A DNA stretch of 64,000 nucleotides. It comes from Parus major (Eukaryota; Chordata; Aves; Passeriformes; Paridae). This document shows positions 13,490 through 27,391 of the stretch, one piece after another (within the stretch, counting starts at the first letter, position 1; each line of letters opens with the position of its first letter). The position numbers and the translations under genes were made by a program. The stretch covers positions 24,285,171-24,349,170 of the forward strand of contig NC_031778.1 in the NCBI RefSeq assembly GCF_001522545.3, read 5' to 3'. The notes below the pieces were generated by a model, which worked only from the letters and a program-made list of their open reading frames with translations, was not told the origin of the DNA and made no database searches.

Positions 13490-16400
13490 TACACCACTTC
13501 AAATAGAAACAAGGGGGAAATGTCACTATACAGATAAAAGGAAGCAAGTCAGAACTGACATTAAAAATAAAAAAGAAGAAGCAGAACTGAATAAAAGGTC
13601 TGATTATCCCCCAAACATTCTGCAGTACATTTGCTAATATAGAATTGCCCAGCACTGAGCTCAAGGGGCTGCTGGTGTTGCTCACTCACCCTTGGTGTAC
13701 AGGGTGTGAAGAAACCAAAACTCAGTGTCGGAGCAGAGTTTCCAGGCAGTTTTCACTGGATGCCTTGTTGGGGTTGGTGTCTGACAACAGAAACACAAAT
13801 CACAAACTATGATTCTTTTGCACTTGTGTCTGAATAAATGCAGGTGTTTGGCAGCAGGAGCACCACAAACCCCAACCACAGCGTCCCAACAGAGCAGCTT
13901 TTGTTGAGCAATAAGGAAACCTTATTCCCTCCCTGTGCAGCAGAGAGCAGCTGCAGCTGGTGCTGCCCAGGGGTGGCAGGGACACAGGGACCAGAGGCTC
14001 TGCCCTGCTCTGGTGCCCAGGCTGTGCCCAGGCACCTCTGCTCTGTGCCCAGCCAGCTCTCAGTGCTCCCTGCTCAGGGGGAGGTGCTGAGTTCACCCAG
14101 CACTGCTGCTGCCCTTTGGCTGCTCTCCTCAGGAGCTGGGATGGTGCTGCAGCACCTGGGCTGTCTGTCTGGAAGGTCTCCTGGAGCATTTCCCAGTGCC
14201 AGCATTTCCCTCAGACTGGCACTGAAATATCAGCTCTCCGTGGTGCTTTTGTGCTTTTCATGTTTGAGACCTAAGTCTTGGTCAGTCTTCCCTGAGGGGG
14301 GTGAGCTCCATGGGAGCTCTCACGGGGCTGGATTGGCTTTGTCACCTGGCTGTGAACACACGGGGGTGTCACTGGTGGCCATCTGCAGACCACACAGCTC
14401 TTCTGTCCCAGACTGAGCTGGGACAGACTGGGAAACATTCCCAGCTGGAATGAAATCTGTGACTGGATGTCCTGTTCTGAGCTGCAGTGGCCAGTGAACC
14501 CCCAGAGGGGCAGAACCTCTCAACACCTGTCCTGGTGGCCTGGGATAGGTGCTGCTAACAGTTTCATCCTGGATGGAGGTGAATCCATTGCCTTGAACTA
14601 TCACCAAACACACACTTTATCCCTTTCAAACAAAACATTGACAACTTTTTACTGTGTCCCCCGACAGAAATAGATTTCAATTAAATATTATATCACAACT
14701 TATGACTTTCACTGGGTGTATTAAATAACCTCAAGAAGCTGGCTGTCAATTCACTATTGCTATTTCACTCTGCTCTAGTTTATGTTTAACAGTGTTTGAT
14801 TTGAATCTCATTATTGTTTGTCAGGAGTTAATTCTGATGATCTTGGAATTTATCTGCTTTTTGTGGTTTGGTGTCAGTAAACACCATCATAGCAGGAAAA
14901 GGGTTTGATCCCTGCAGGCTCCTTATACCAGGGGCTGCAGCAGTGCTATGAGCCTCTCAGCAAATACAGGATGGGGTCACATTCTGTCATGCCACTGCCT
15001 GGATTGGTAAAACAGGTGTTTTCTTACACCTGGTTATATATGGAAATTGAAAAGAAACCAGTCAGGTGGATGAGGTATAAAATAGAACCAGCACTAGAAT
15101 AGTTGTCCAGATGCAATGTTTCTATAGAACTGTGTGTTTTAATAAATCCTTCACACTAAAGTGAGCAGTGGACTGAGAGGTTCTCTGGGTGAACCTTCCA
15201 GGGTTTATAGTCCTGAGTGTTCAGTGTTGGCATCACCTGCCAAGGTCAGAGATAAAACTCCTTTGGAGTCAGAAGGAATGGGAGAATGAACCATGATCCA
15301 ATGCTTCAAAAGTCCTGTGGGTTGCAGGTTTTTCTCTTTCTTAGTCCCCCCACTCCTTCAGTTTTGAAAGTTTTCTTACTCTTTTTTCAAACATCAGTTG
15401 TTGTTCTGGTAGAACCAATATGCCCACAAAATACAGCCCTGAGGCACAACTGTGTGAAGTTGCAGGGACTGGTCCCTGAGGAAAGAGACTTTCCCAGATT
15501 CTCATTTTGAAATACCTCGTTCCATCAGAAAGTGTACTTTGTTCATTTTAAAAACCAACCTCCTAATAAGCATTGTGGATTTAATTCAGGCCAGCAGTGA
15601 GATTTCCTCACGCAATATGGGTCACTATTTCGTGCTTGGTTTGGCCTGGACAGCAGAAGCCTGTCTGGATCATGAACTTTGCTTGGTTAATGTGTATGTT
15701 TGCTGATTAGTGTGTATGTCAACATAAGAGACTCTGCCATTGTCTTTTTCCTTTTTTCTGCTGAAAAGACAGTTACATTCATAAAATGGATATGAACTGT
15801 TGGTTTGGGGTTTTTTTAAATAGGCATTCCATCTAGCATGGTACAATCATATTTATTATTTATTATTCGGTTTGGGCATTTTAGTTAATAATGGAGGTTT
15901 GTTTTTCAAAGGAAAAATAGGGTTTAATATATTGGAGTGAATTTCCATAAAGTTGGAAGCCCAAGGCAGCACAGAAATATGCTGCATTTTCATGAGCTCA
16001 CCACATTTCCGTGCACAAATCAATTTAATTGTGTGCATGTTTTTGCTTGGGGCCTTGTGCTTCTGTTTTAAAAGGAGGGAATCTTTTATTTTGTTTTATC
16101 TTAAAGCAGCCTTTCTTAGGAATTGGCTCTGCAGCTCGTGGTTGCTGTGAGGCAGTAGCAGAGACAGTGGGAAAAGTCAGGAATGAGACTGTATTTATGC
16201 TCTGGGACAGTAGCAAAACCCTAAGGTGCAATAGAGACTTGGTTCCACAAATCCACAAATCCAGGTTGAGCTCAGGCTGCCAAAAATCTCACCAGGTCAG
16301 CTTGCACCCCTTCTAAGAACAATCAGGAGAGAAAAGTGCAGCGAGGGCAGATGAGAGGTGTCGGAGCAGGGATGGTGGTGTCAGTCTCAGAACCAACAGA

Positions 16401-19400
16401 GGTGTTTGTGGTTTCTTGGCTTGTCTTAAAATCCTGGCAGAGTGTGTCCCAACTGTGTCTGGAGCACGGGCTGGGAAACTGCTCCAGTTCCTTGTGCTCA
16501 CATGGAAATGGGAGTGTAAGACTGACACCCTGCTTTGGGCTGAGTTCAGCACTGGACACAGCAGGGACTGGAAGGACAGACCCTGAATGTTCTGGAACTG
16601 CAGTTCCAGTGCTCACACCTCAGCCAGGTGAGAGGGGTCCAAAAGAGTTCTGTGAGAAAGAGGGAACCTGAGCTGCAGAGACATGAGTGCCTTACCTGGG
16701 AGAAAAGGCACAGAACATCCTGGCTGGGGGTCACATTAGCCCTGGCTGTCCTCCACAGTAATTCTGGGATCAAAGTTAGGCCATTTCTGTGCTCTCAGCT
16801 CTGTTATTGGCCTTGCTATTGCAGTTCCAGCCCCCCAGTGCCCGGTGCCACACCACACTGCAGCATTCAGCAGGCTCACACTTCTATCTGCTCATCCTGC
16901 ACCAAAGCTCAGATTCAAGGTTCCACTCCTTGGCCCCTCCTGCTGCCCTTGGCCAGCTTGGAAATGACTTGGTGGGACTTGGCTGCAGCATAGCAGGAGT
17001 CTGGAGAAGGAAGGGGTTGGTGCAAACCTGATATCCCATTATTCCTGATGGCAGTGCACAGAGAGGTGATGCTGTGGGGCCATACTCACCACGGGCTGTG
17101 GCAGGCTTTAATCCCCCCAGATGTTCCCAGTGTTTGTTGGTGCTGGCAGGCAAGGGTGGCTCCTGTGTGGGCTGTGGATTCCCAATTTACTGCCAGCACT
17201 CAGTGCTGTGCCTGCAGGGGGTGAGTGTGGCTGAGCTGTGCCTCAGGGAAAGCAGGGCCAGCCCCATCCCCAAAGCAGAACTTGGCAGCAACTTTTATGA
17301 ACTGACAGAGGAAGGTACAGGCCCATAAAGTGGTGCTGATATGTGGAGTGTGTTTCAGCAGGAGGGAGACGTTCTGTTCCCAAGCCTTTGAGACATTGTG
17401 GAGAAGGAAAACACACAGTTGACTTCTCAGCTTCCAGCCACATGCACCAGTTATGGCAGTGCTAGGATAAAAATGCCAGATCTGAAACTGAGAGCAGGAA
17501 CAATCCTGGAACTGTACCTGCACAGGCTGATACAATCACTGCATTTGATCTGACAGGGAAGAACTTCATGCAGATGCTACAATAAAACTGACTCTCAAAG
17601 CTCCAAGAAACTGTCCTTGGAAGAGTCAGTGCAGCTGGAGAGCCCTGCATCCCAAGGCTGTGGTGGCTGTGGAACAGCTCCATCTCACTGCTGGGTCACA
17701 AGGAAGTGTTGCTGTTAGGAAAAGGGTCCAGCTGAGAGTAGAGCTGCTCCCTCCCAGCCCTGGGGCTGTGCTCTGTGAGACAAGCAGATTGAGCACCTTG
17801 GCAGGGCAAACCTAATGGCCGTGTCAGCTGGAGAAAGGAAAACTCTTCCTAGTTTTCTTCCACAGCTCATCATTTAGCTGCCATCTGGTTGCTGGCATCA
17901 GGAGAAAACGTTTGCCATCGGGAATAACATTTTTTCCCTGTAATGAAAGTATCTTTATCTCACAGTATCTTTGTTGTATGGTTCTGATTAATTGACTGAG
18001 AAGTAAGACCTTCTTGATTCTTGATTCTTTTTCTTTCTTCTGGTATTCAGTATTTGTATAAGAATGGCCAGTTGCCAGCTTAGCTGGTTGTACAAGAGTG
18101 AGGAACAGTTTGCATGCTGGGTGTGTACATGTTACATTTGGGGTTGGTATTAATCCTGAATTTGCTGTTCATGGAAAGCTCACTGGCACGGCTGTTAAAA
18201 TCTGCAATACACTGAGCAATCACTCACACCCAGTACCCACCGTGGGCTGGCAGCATACCTGCATGGATCAAGTCAGAAATGGAGGAATTCCATCAGGATT
18301 CAGGGAGAGAATTGTTTAAATCATGGAGGGATTGGTTTGGGAAGACTGCAAGATGATTTCTAAATTTGTTCCCAGATGGCAAAATCTAAATTCTTCCCGG
18401 AGTCCCACAGGTGATGCCATGTTCTGCTGCTGTGTTCCTACTTCCAGTGGGATCTCCTGTGGCTCCAGGGGGGCTTTTCATAATCAGGAACTGGTGATCT
18501 CACCTTGTATGGCTGAAGTGAATGTTCCTCTTCCTCTCTCCTTCCTCCCCGTGCTCTCTGACCCCAAAGACTTTGATAATTCTCCTTGGCTCCCCCATGT
18601 TCTCCTTCAGCCTCCTCCAGTGCTGCTTTTCCTCGTGCTTTGCTCTCCCTGTCTCTCCATTTCCCTGTCCTGAGCAAGCTCCCATCCCTGCTGCTGTTCC
18701 TGTTTATACAAGCTGCTTCACGTGAAGGAAATTAAGATGTTGTTTAGCCAAACTGTCTCACTGCACGTTTTAATTCTCTAGATTTATGATAGAGCAGCTG
18801 GGGCTGAATCCCATTTGAAAAGCTTTTGGGGCTTTTTCCTGTAAGTGTGAAATGATATAAAACTTTGGAAGGGGTGAAAGATTTTATCTAAAGCAATAAC
18901 AGTAAAATCTGTTTATGTTTGGGCTGTTTGTAATCCAAGACTGATGCATTCTCTCACCAGGGAACTTGCACCTATACAGAATTTTAAGCCCAGTTGCCAT
19001 ATGCATTGGGGTCTCCCTAAAAAGTCCCCACAGTGCAGTTGTTCACCAGAAATGACACCTGATTATTTTAGAATTGAGGGGGAAACAGGGCACCATGTGC
19101 AGCTTTGCCAACAAGCCAGGCAGGTCTGAGTGGGAGTGAGCACAGATTGCTCACATGTACAAAAGCAATCACGGTCAGATCAAATCACTCAGCGCTGAAT
19201 TCTGCCCTCAAAGGAAAAGAAAAGGAAGGAAATTCCCTGTGGAAGGATTCCAGGAATGGCAGGACAGGCTGTAGAGGAGAGTTTGGGTTCGTGTAGTTTT
19301 CCCTTTCCAAGGGAAGCATCCTGGTGGCAGCCAAAGTAACTTGGGTTATAGAGCATTACTTTATTATCTTCCTGTACCAGTTACAAAATCCATGTGATGT

Positions 19401-22400
19401 TGTCCTCTTAGGTGACAACAGACAATTTATCACTGAGGAGGATCTCAGTTTGAGTTTTTCTTCTAGGCTGTTCTCCTCTGCTTGTCACTGTGGGGACTGA
19501 AACCACAGGGATTGAAATGGTGTCACTGATCCTTATCCTCACCGTGCAGGGGTACTCTGTTCAAGCTGAGTACAAACATGTGCTTTTCCTTTCCTCTTTC
19601 TCTGCACCCTACAGTGGAATTAGGGAAACAAAAGGATAAGGTCTGTGTACAAATTAAGTGTAAAGATAGTGTGAAAATAAAACAAATTTCTATGGCTTCT
19701 TCAATGTGATTTTACAGAAAATGCAGCAGTATATTCCCAGTGGACTTACATCTGATGTATTTCTTCTTTCTACATAATGAAATGTTAAAAAAACCCAGAA
19801 GCTTTAAATAATGAAAGAGAAAGACATTCCTACTGGGGCTGAGCAGAGCAGTCCCAATTTAACTAATGTAACTGTACATTCACTCTGGACCTTTGTCAAC
19901 ACACATTAAAAATACCTCATCAGTTTAACCCATTTCCTTCTCTAGGAGAATCCTGGGAGATCAGTGCTGCTGGGTGAATGAGGAGGCTCATCCAGGCTGG
20001 GAAAGGAAGCTCTGAATGTTTCATTTCCCTGTTGCATAATGCCCTGAGTGACTCGGGCTGTCTCAGCACACCTCTGAGCACGCAGTGGCACCCTGGCAAT
20101 GGAGTAGGGGTCCTCTGCTATTGCCAAGAGAATTAATCCTGATGTGTATAATACTTCCAACTTCCACCTATAGAATTGTGGCTGATGAAGTTCATGCATT
20201 GGATGTACCCATGAACAAAGAAAAAATTAAAATTAAGTATACTTTTTTATCCTGCAGTAAGAGACTATTTACACTAGTTTCTATCACTGCAATGGGATAT
20301 TTTAAGAGAATAACTTGTTTAGTGGGCCTTAGTTATGTCATATATTTGTTACTACAAGGAATGGATTTTGATGAAATAGTATTTTCCTTTTTATAAATCA
20401 GTTATTATAGCAGTGGTCATGTAATGCCTCACTGTCCCATCTGCTTTTCAATAATCAGAATTCTTAATTTAGGCTTGTTTGCATTGGGTTAAAATTGATT
20501 CCTTTAGTGCTTTTATTTTACACTTGGCAAGGTCCAGTAACACAAATGGATTTGCTTGATTTGTGATTAATTTTGGAACGTCAGATGTAAACAAGTGAAG
20601 GCAGAAATCCTGGGAGGGGTGAGGCTGGAGCAGCAGGAAAAGGGGAGGGTTGTGGAAGCCCCCAAAGCAGCAGCTGATGGAAAGGCTGTGATTAAATCGA
20701 GGCACTGCTATTGTGCCATGACTGACAGCCCCAGCCTGCACAAGGCACGTAGGAAGGATTTATTCCCAAACTGTGCCCGAGATGAAGGAGAAGCTGATCC
20801 AGGAGCTCTCCCCGGTGTCAGGGTGCTCTTCAGGGCTCAGCACGGCCGGGCTGCTGGAGGTGCTGGGGATGGGGATGGGGGCTCTGCCAGGACACCCTCG
20901 GGGAGCCCTGAGCCCTCCCCTGGCAGAAAGAAAGAGCTGGGCACGGTAAACAGAGGAAATGACTCGGGATGCCTGGAATGGTTCTGTGTGGGGAGGTTAT
21001 TCCCATGAGGAGCCAGCCGGGCCTGTAGCTCTGCCCAGGAGCCAGCTCAGGTCTTCTCCCAGGATGTGTGAGCTGCCCCACACTAAAGCCACGGAGCCTT
21101 GGGATGGAGGCTCTTGGTGGGGAGTGCAGAGAGGGATGTTTTCTTGGTTTTCCTGTGAATCTGTATTTGATCCAGGTATTGTGCTGGACTTTGGGACACA
21201 TGGGTGTCCCTGAGCTGGCAGAGGTGCTGGTGACAGCAGGATTGGGCTGGAAGTCGTGTGGCCACTCTGCACTCCTCACCCATTTTCTGGAGGCAGATTG
21301 GGATGGAACCACGAAACCAATCCTGTAAACAGCAGTACACTTCCAAATCAGAGATGTGTTCCCAAGACTGGGAAGGTGAAGTGTGTTCCTTGTGAGTGCT
21401 CCCCAGCAAGAGTTTCACAGTCAGACGTGGCTGTTCCTCACTGGCATTCCAGCCCTGCCAGGCCAGGTGGGCTCAGCAGCCAGCACAGGGGCTCAGGGTG
21501 CCAGGACTGGGATGAACCACTGCCTGCACCCTCCTGCAGCACAGACCTTGCTCCAGTCCTGCACTGGGGGTTCCCTCAGCCACTGGTGGCTCCTGTGCAC
21601 ACCTTGCTCTTTCACTCTCATGGTTATCAGCTGCCCATTTGCTTAGGGAGGTGTTGCACTCTCACTGAAAATAATTATCAAAGGTTGGGGAGAGTTTTAA
21701 TTTCAGGCCATTTCTCTTAAAAGAATTAGTGTGAAAAAGAAAAGCTGTGTGATTTCTGTGAATTGTGGGGAAAGTTATGGTATTGTAGGGAAAGTTGTGG
21801 GATTGACTCCTGAATTTGATGGACTGTCACACAGGATCAAATCAAGCTGAAAGAAATTGAAGTTGTAGCTGTCATGTGGAGTATGACAGCTGTAACTGCA
21901 GAGAGAGATGATCCAAATGGCTTGCCTTCAAACCCCTTCATTTTCCTGCTCACTTGAATCTGTTTGGACAATCCCAGGTCATCTGCTCTGTTACCTGCCA
22001 CAATTACCTGTCATGGAGAATCTGGAGTCAGTTTTACAGAGGGAGCAGCATTCCCAAAATATCTTAGTGTTGTTCCAGCATATGTGGAAGAATTCCTGAA
22101 AAAAAAATAATCTTTTGTTCTCTAGACAGTTCTTTATGAAAAGTTTGAGCTTGCTCAGTTGCAGGGTTTAAATGTCTGTTTATGCAGCATTTGTATCAGG
22201 AAGGATTTACACAGAGAATGTCCCCAGGTGGGATGGACACACCATTTGTGCTGGAGTCTATTGTTTAGTCCCTTTCCTTTGAATGTTTTATCCCTGATCC
22301 CTACATTCCATGTCCATGGGCCAGTGTGCAGCCAGGCTCGCTGTGGAGGGGAACATGCAGAGTGTATCTGACATCCCTGGGGACCAGGATTGCAGACATG

Positions 22401-22910
22401 CAGCCCCTGACACCAAACACATTCTTGGAACAGTTCTGTGAACATCACTATTCAGATGGCTTGGAACAATCATGGGACACTGCTTTCTTCCATATCATTC
22501 CATTCTTCTGAACGGGGTGGCTGAAGGGGGCAGGAGCATGAAAGAGCAAGAACTTTTGCAGGAACAATGTTCATGCATTTAGTGGCAGATGAGATTATCA
22601 CAGAGTGTTCAAAGGCACATTTCTGCCTGATTTTCCTGTTATTAGTGAAGCTAAAATAATTTCTACTTTCACTTTTAATAGTGGTTATAAGGAATGGACT
22701 GGATTCTTGTTATAAGGGTATTTTTACCTCCCCAAACGGAGCTCTAAGTGGGTGCAAATTACCTCTGTAATTCACGGGTGTAAGTATCTGCATGCCATTA
22801 TCAGAAATATTTAAAAGAAGAGTTGGTGGAGAAGAACTTGCCTAAGCAGGACTCACTGCAAAATAATTATTCCCAAACTTCTATTTTATTTTTTTTTTTC
22901 CTTTTCCCTC
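13490..22910. other. Intergenic, no gene supported
   Basis: About 9.4 kb. GC-richer patches at about 13850-14420 and 20590-21700 leave open frames of 100-190 codons on several strands at once. That indicates base composition rather than coding. No domain, transposon terminus or RNA gene was recognised. Confidence 0.5.
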
Positions 22911-22917
22911 CTTCTAG

Positions 22918-23000
22918 AAAACAGTGGAGAGAAGCTGATGCAAAAGAAAGGTTGATTTCCCAGCCCTGGAGACCTGAGCTGTGCATACACCTGAACTTTG
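22918..23000 (+). other. Candidate noncoding exon bounded by strong splice sites
   Basis: An 83-bp segment is preceded by a long pyrimidine tract (T/C over about 30 bases from 22880) ending in 'cttctag'. It is followed immediately by the consensus donor 'gtgagt'. Both sites are as strong as those of the real genes in this window. No partner exon or coding potential was identified, so this could be an exon of a long noncoding RNA or a chance pairing. Confidence 0.25.
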
Positions 23001-23004
23001 GTGA

Positions 23005-26000
23005 GTGTTTCCCTGCCAGTTCAGTCGATGTGCCTCAGCTGAACTGTGAGTCTGGGGGGAATCTCTGCTTAGAGCCCTTATTAGCTTGTACTGAACACTT
23101 CCTCAAACAGGTTAAGATCCAAATGAGCTGAAATTGCCTTGTTTAAGGTGTGAGTGAAACCTTGAGCAGCCTGGGGGGTTTGTGAGCAGCCAGAGCGCTG
23201 TGCCCACGCCAGGGACCACGCTGGCAGTGTCAGAGTGGGTCACACTGGCAGCTCTGCCTGCTCTGCCCAGGGACAGCCACTCCTGGCACGCTGGCACCTG
23301 CCAGAACTCAAAGTCAAGTCAGCTCATCCTGTTTCCAAACCATGCACATTCTCCTGCTCCAGCTCCCACGTGTGTACACATTCCTGAAGGAATCTCTGTC
23401 TGAAGAATTGCTTTGCAGCAGTGTGGTGTATTTAATCCAAGGCAGTGCCACACAGAAATGGGTCAGGCTGCAGCTTGAGTGGCTTCTCCTAAGGCTGAGC
23501 CTTGTGCAGAGCTGGTCCTGCTGTGGGTGGATGCTGAGGGAGCCCCTGCACTGCTGCTGGCTCTGTTCCCATGGAGCTGCTGGGTGCACAGGACAATGTG
23601 TGTTCCAGCCTCGGGAACAAGAGGGTTTCCTCTGCAAGCACTGTGTGCACAGGAGGGGAGCCAGGGGGGCACTGCAGGTTTGGGTGTGTTTCTAGGTGGG
23701 CTGGGCTTGGTGTACTGAGCTGGAGTCCCAGCAGAAAGCAGCTCAGAGACACGATCTGTCTGCAGTGTCGGGCAGGGCTGGCCGAGGCCATCGAGCCTCG
23801 TGTCTGCCCCGTCTGAAGCTGGTCAGAATCTGAGAGAACAGAAAATAACTCACAATTGTCATCAGCAATTTTCCAGTCTTTGTCAATGGACTGCTCAAAA
23901 TGAGGAAGGCTGACTAGCACTGCTCTCATTCCCAGGGGAGAATAAACTCAGGTAGCCAAGGTGGTCATGGGGAGGGAAGAAAAGAGATCTCTCACAATTC
24001 TTGTCTTCCCTATCACCTGCACAGAAATGCACTTCTAGCTGTTCCAAATGGCAATATTCTCACTTAGAAGTGTTAGCTGGCAACAGCAGTGGGGCAGTGC
24101 TAAAGAAATGATGGATTATCAAATTATAATAAAAGGATTACAGAGCTTTCTCTTCCTTACAGCCAGGAATGAATTAATGCCTGTAAGTTCTGGTAGCCAG
24201 GGATGATAAAGATACAGAACCACAGATCTTCATTAATGTTGCTGTACACAGAGGTTGCCTGTTTGAACTCGTAATATCCCAGCTGGTGTGTCCATGCAGT
24301 TACAGAGAAGGGGCAAACAGAGTGAATTCTGTTCAATCAAAGATGACCAGAACCTGGGGAGAGTTTTCCAGATGAGCTGTGTTATAGACAGACTTGAAAG
24401 ACAGAGTTCTAGAAACTTCAGGAAGATGAGAAAACCTACTCCAGTGAGTCAGTCCTGTGAGCTTCCACTGAAAACTGATTTCATTTCACTCTGGAAATTA
24501 ACTTTGGGATGCTACTTCTGCATCTTAAGTGTCCAGTGAACCAGGTCTTGAGGTTTTGATTCAGCCCTTGTTCATGTCTGATTCAGTCAGACTCCCATGG
24601 AATTCTGTGAGAAAAAATGAGTGATAATCTGTCATAAAAATTCCTGCAGTGTGCATGCACCACAGATAGAGATCTGTTCTGTCTGAGCCAAGCTGCACAA
24701 GTCCCTGGAACACTCTGGAACAGAGTGAAGGGATTTCAGGGAATATTGAGCATGTGGCTTACATTACTTTTATTCTTCACACACCAGGACTTGAAACTCA
24801 GATGAAAGACAGGTAGAATCTGGCTTTGGAGGGGTCAGAAAGAGAACTAGGTCTTGCTTTCTGGCTGGTGCAGCAAATGTCTGTGGAAGAGAGGGATTTA
24901 CATTTATGTCACCTGGCCTTTAGGGCCTCCTGCAGGTACCCATAAGTGCTGTGGAATGAATGCAGGGAGCTGGATGACATTGTCCAGCCAGAGCATTTAT
25001 GTCTGAATTGATTTCCACACAGAAATTTGCCTGAGTTCTTTTTTTCCAAGACTGCCCTTCTGGGAAAACTCACTCCAGTGTCTGATCATGCTGACTTAAC
25101 CCTCTGCAGCCTTCATCCTGCAGCCCCTCCTCTTGTGACAGCAGTGGGAAAGGGCTTTGGGACATCATTTTCTCCTTAAGTCTCTCACTTTCCTGCTTTT
25201 TCTCATTTCCCCTTTCTGGGGGCAGTGTAATTCTGAGTTGCACTGGACCATGCCCTAGTGAGAAGGAGTTAAATAAGCTGGCTCTTGCCTGGAAGGAGGG
25301 GTGTGCAGCTCCTCTCCCCCACGTTCTGCCTGTGCTCTTTATTTCTGCTTGCAGGATTTATGCTCAGCAGCATTACTGGGTCTCCTGTGCTGGTTTCAGC
25401 TCCAGCTGCTCCCACCTGCACAGGGGGATAAAGTTCTGTCCTCTGCTACTTCTCCTGAATCAGCAAATTTTAGTGTAAATAAATTCCCACGTGAAAAACA
25501 AACAAGAGAGAGGATTTGGGGCAGACAAGTAGGGAGGTCTTAAGTGCTCCCAAAAATTCCTGAAAGCTCTCAGGGATTGCCTTTTTATAGTAAACACTGC
25601 TGAAAACTGGAAAGTTCTTGGCAAGAACAACTCCTCAGACCCCCTGGAAGTGCCCTTGAACCACTGATGCTCTACAAAGAATTCAGGGAACTTCACTGGG
25701 GGGTGATTGCTGCAAATGAGGAGGGATTATCTATCGCCTCAGAGTCTGGGTGAACTTTAATTACTTAGCACAGAAAGCACAGTTTAAAAGAGAAGCTCTT
25801 TGAGATGCTTTAAATCTATACATTAACCTTGATCCAATCAGACCATTTCATATCTTTGACATCTAAGTTAGACTTAGTTTAATAAAACAGCTTAGAATAT
25901 CATTTGAGATCAAAGCTGCAGAGTCTCTGAATCTTTTATCATCCTTTTCCATCTCTTGTTTGGCAGTAGATAAGTGGCTGATTTCTTTATGTTTTGCCAG

Positions 26001-26148
26001 TGTGGTGTCCCTGGACCCTGGGGATAACCCGGGCTACCCTGGCTGGGAAGGGCACGAGGGAGCCAAAAACTCCGGTTTTACCTGCCCGGAGCTCCTTCGG
26101 CTCAGAGACACAGCTCGGGGCCCTGGCACCTGCGGTCCCGGTGTGCCC
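23005..26148. other. Intergenic, no gene supported
   Basis: About 3 kb without recognised features. GC-richer DNA at about 23160-23820 gives short overlapping open frames on both strands, which I take as background. Confidence 0.5.
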
Positions 26149-26395
26149 TCGGGATGGGAACGGGGTGGGAACGGGATGGGAACGGGATGGGAACGGGATG
26201 GGAACGGGGTGGAAATGGGACGGGAATAGGGTGGGAATGGGATGGGAACGGGGTGGGAACGGGACGGGAACGGGATGGGAACGGGATGGGAACGGGGCTG
26301 GAACTGGGGTGGGACTGGGGTGGGAGTGGGGTGGGAACGGGATGGAAATGGGGATGGAACTGGGATGGAACTGGGACGGCACCAGGGGGGCACTG
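26149..26395. repeat. G-rich 11-bp minisatellite (GGGATGGGAAC type)
   Basis: About twenty tandem copies of an 11-bp unit close to 'gggatgggaac', perfect in the first half and drifting to 'ggactggggtg'-like variants toward the gap. Every unit carries two G3 runs separated by two or three bases, so the whole + strand satisfies the G-quadruplex pattern many times over. The array runs almost up to the assembly gap and diverged units reappear after it (26661-26700). Confidence 0.95.
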
Positions 26396-26427
26396 GGATT
26401 GCACCCAGCAGAGCCCCCACACAGGAC

Positions 26428-26660
26428 NNNNNNNNNNNNNNNNNNNNNNNNNNNNNNNNNNNNNNNNNNNNNNNNNNNNNNNNNNNNNNNNNNNNNNNNN
26501 NNNNNNNNNNNNNNNNNNNNNNNNNNNNNNNNNNNNNNNNNNNNNNNNNNNNNNNNNNNNNNNNNNNNNNNNNNNNNNNNNNNNNNNNNNNNNNNNNNNN
26601 NNNNNNNNNNNNNNNNNNNNNNNNNNNNNNNNNNNNNNNNNNNNNNNNNNNNNNNNNNNN
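26428..26660. other. Assembly gap (233 N)
   Basis: A run of 233 undetermined bases next to the G-rich minisatellite. Sequence after the gap still shows 'gagatggaaacg'-like units, so the gap probably lies in or beside the array. Long open frames spanning it are artefacts. Confidence 0.99.
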
Positions 26661-26699
26661 TGGAAATGAGATGGGAACACAGTGAAATGAGATGGAAAC

Positions 26700-27190
26700 G
26701 CGGGGCTGCAGCTCCCTCTGCTGCAGGAAAGCTCCCCCGCTGCAGCCCTGCGAGCACCACCAGCTCCGCACAGGGCAGCCAGCCTGCAGCGCTGCTGGGC
26801 TTGCAGAAATCACCCCAGGTGGAATTTTGGCTCTATCAGCATTAGGACAAACATCTGTAATGCATTTTGCACTATTTTCCCCTGGTTCCCCGGTGGTTTT
26901 AGCGCCTCACTGCAGAAGTGACCGGTACAGTTCTGCTCATTTCTCACCCAAGGTGTTCCTTGGGCTAAAATTGCCTGTAATTATCATTCCTCATTTTCCA
27001 CGGAGCACAGGCCTAGTCTGGACTCTTAGAAAAGCCACAAAACCTTTGAGGACTTTGTGCTGAAGTCACTGGACATTCCATGTGCTTCCAGCAAAGCAGC
27101 CAGAGGCTGCTGGCTTTGTCCTGTGCTTGCCTTTCCCTCCTCCTTCAAACTCCAAGAGGGGAAATTTGGGTTAAATATTGGGCAGGAATT
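26700..27190. other. Intergenic, no gene seen
   Basis: Unique-looking sequence between the minisatellite/gap and the next CR1 fragment. No coding or RNA gene was recognised. Confidence 0.5.
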
Positions 27191-27194
27191 GTTC

Positions 27195-27391
27195 CTGGCA
27201 GGGTGGGCAGTGCCTGGCACAGGTGCCCAGAGCAGCTGGGGCTGTCCCTGGATCCCTGGCAGTGCCCAAGGCCAGGCTGGACATTGGGGCTGGGAACCCC
27301 TGGGACAGTGAGAGGTGTCCCTGCCATGGCAGGGGGACACTGAATGGGCTTTAGGGTCCTTCCAACCCAAACCCTCCTGTGATTCTATGAC
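27195..27391 (+). mobile_element. CR1 LINE 3' end
   Basis: Clear CR1 terminal region: 'ggatccctggcagtgcccaa', 'ggccaggctggaca', 'ggtgtccctgccatggcagg', 'ccttccaacccaaacc', and the terminal repeat motif 'gattctatga' at 27381-27390. A 5'-truncated insertion in + orientation that is still fairly well preserved, so younger than the copy at 1500. Confidence 0.95.

Noticed and set aside
13838..14416. Plus-strand frame of 192 codons
   Set aside because: Lies in a GC-rich patch with overlapping open frames on both strands; no recognisable protein feature.
25987..26845. Frames of 147-283 codons reading GNGMGTGWERD-like repeats or their reverse
   Set aside because: Products of the 11-bp minisatellite plus the N gap; unknown bases cannot contain a stop, so the length is artificial.
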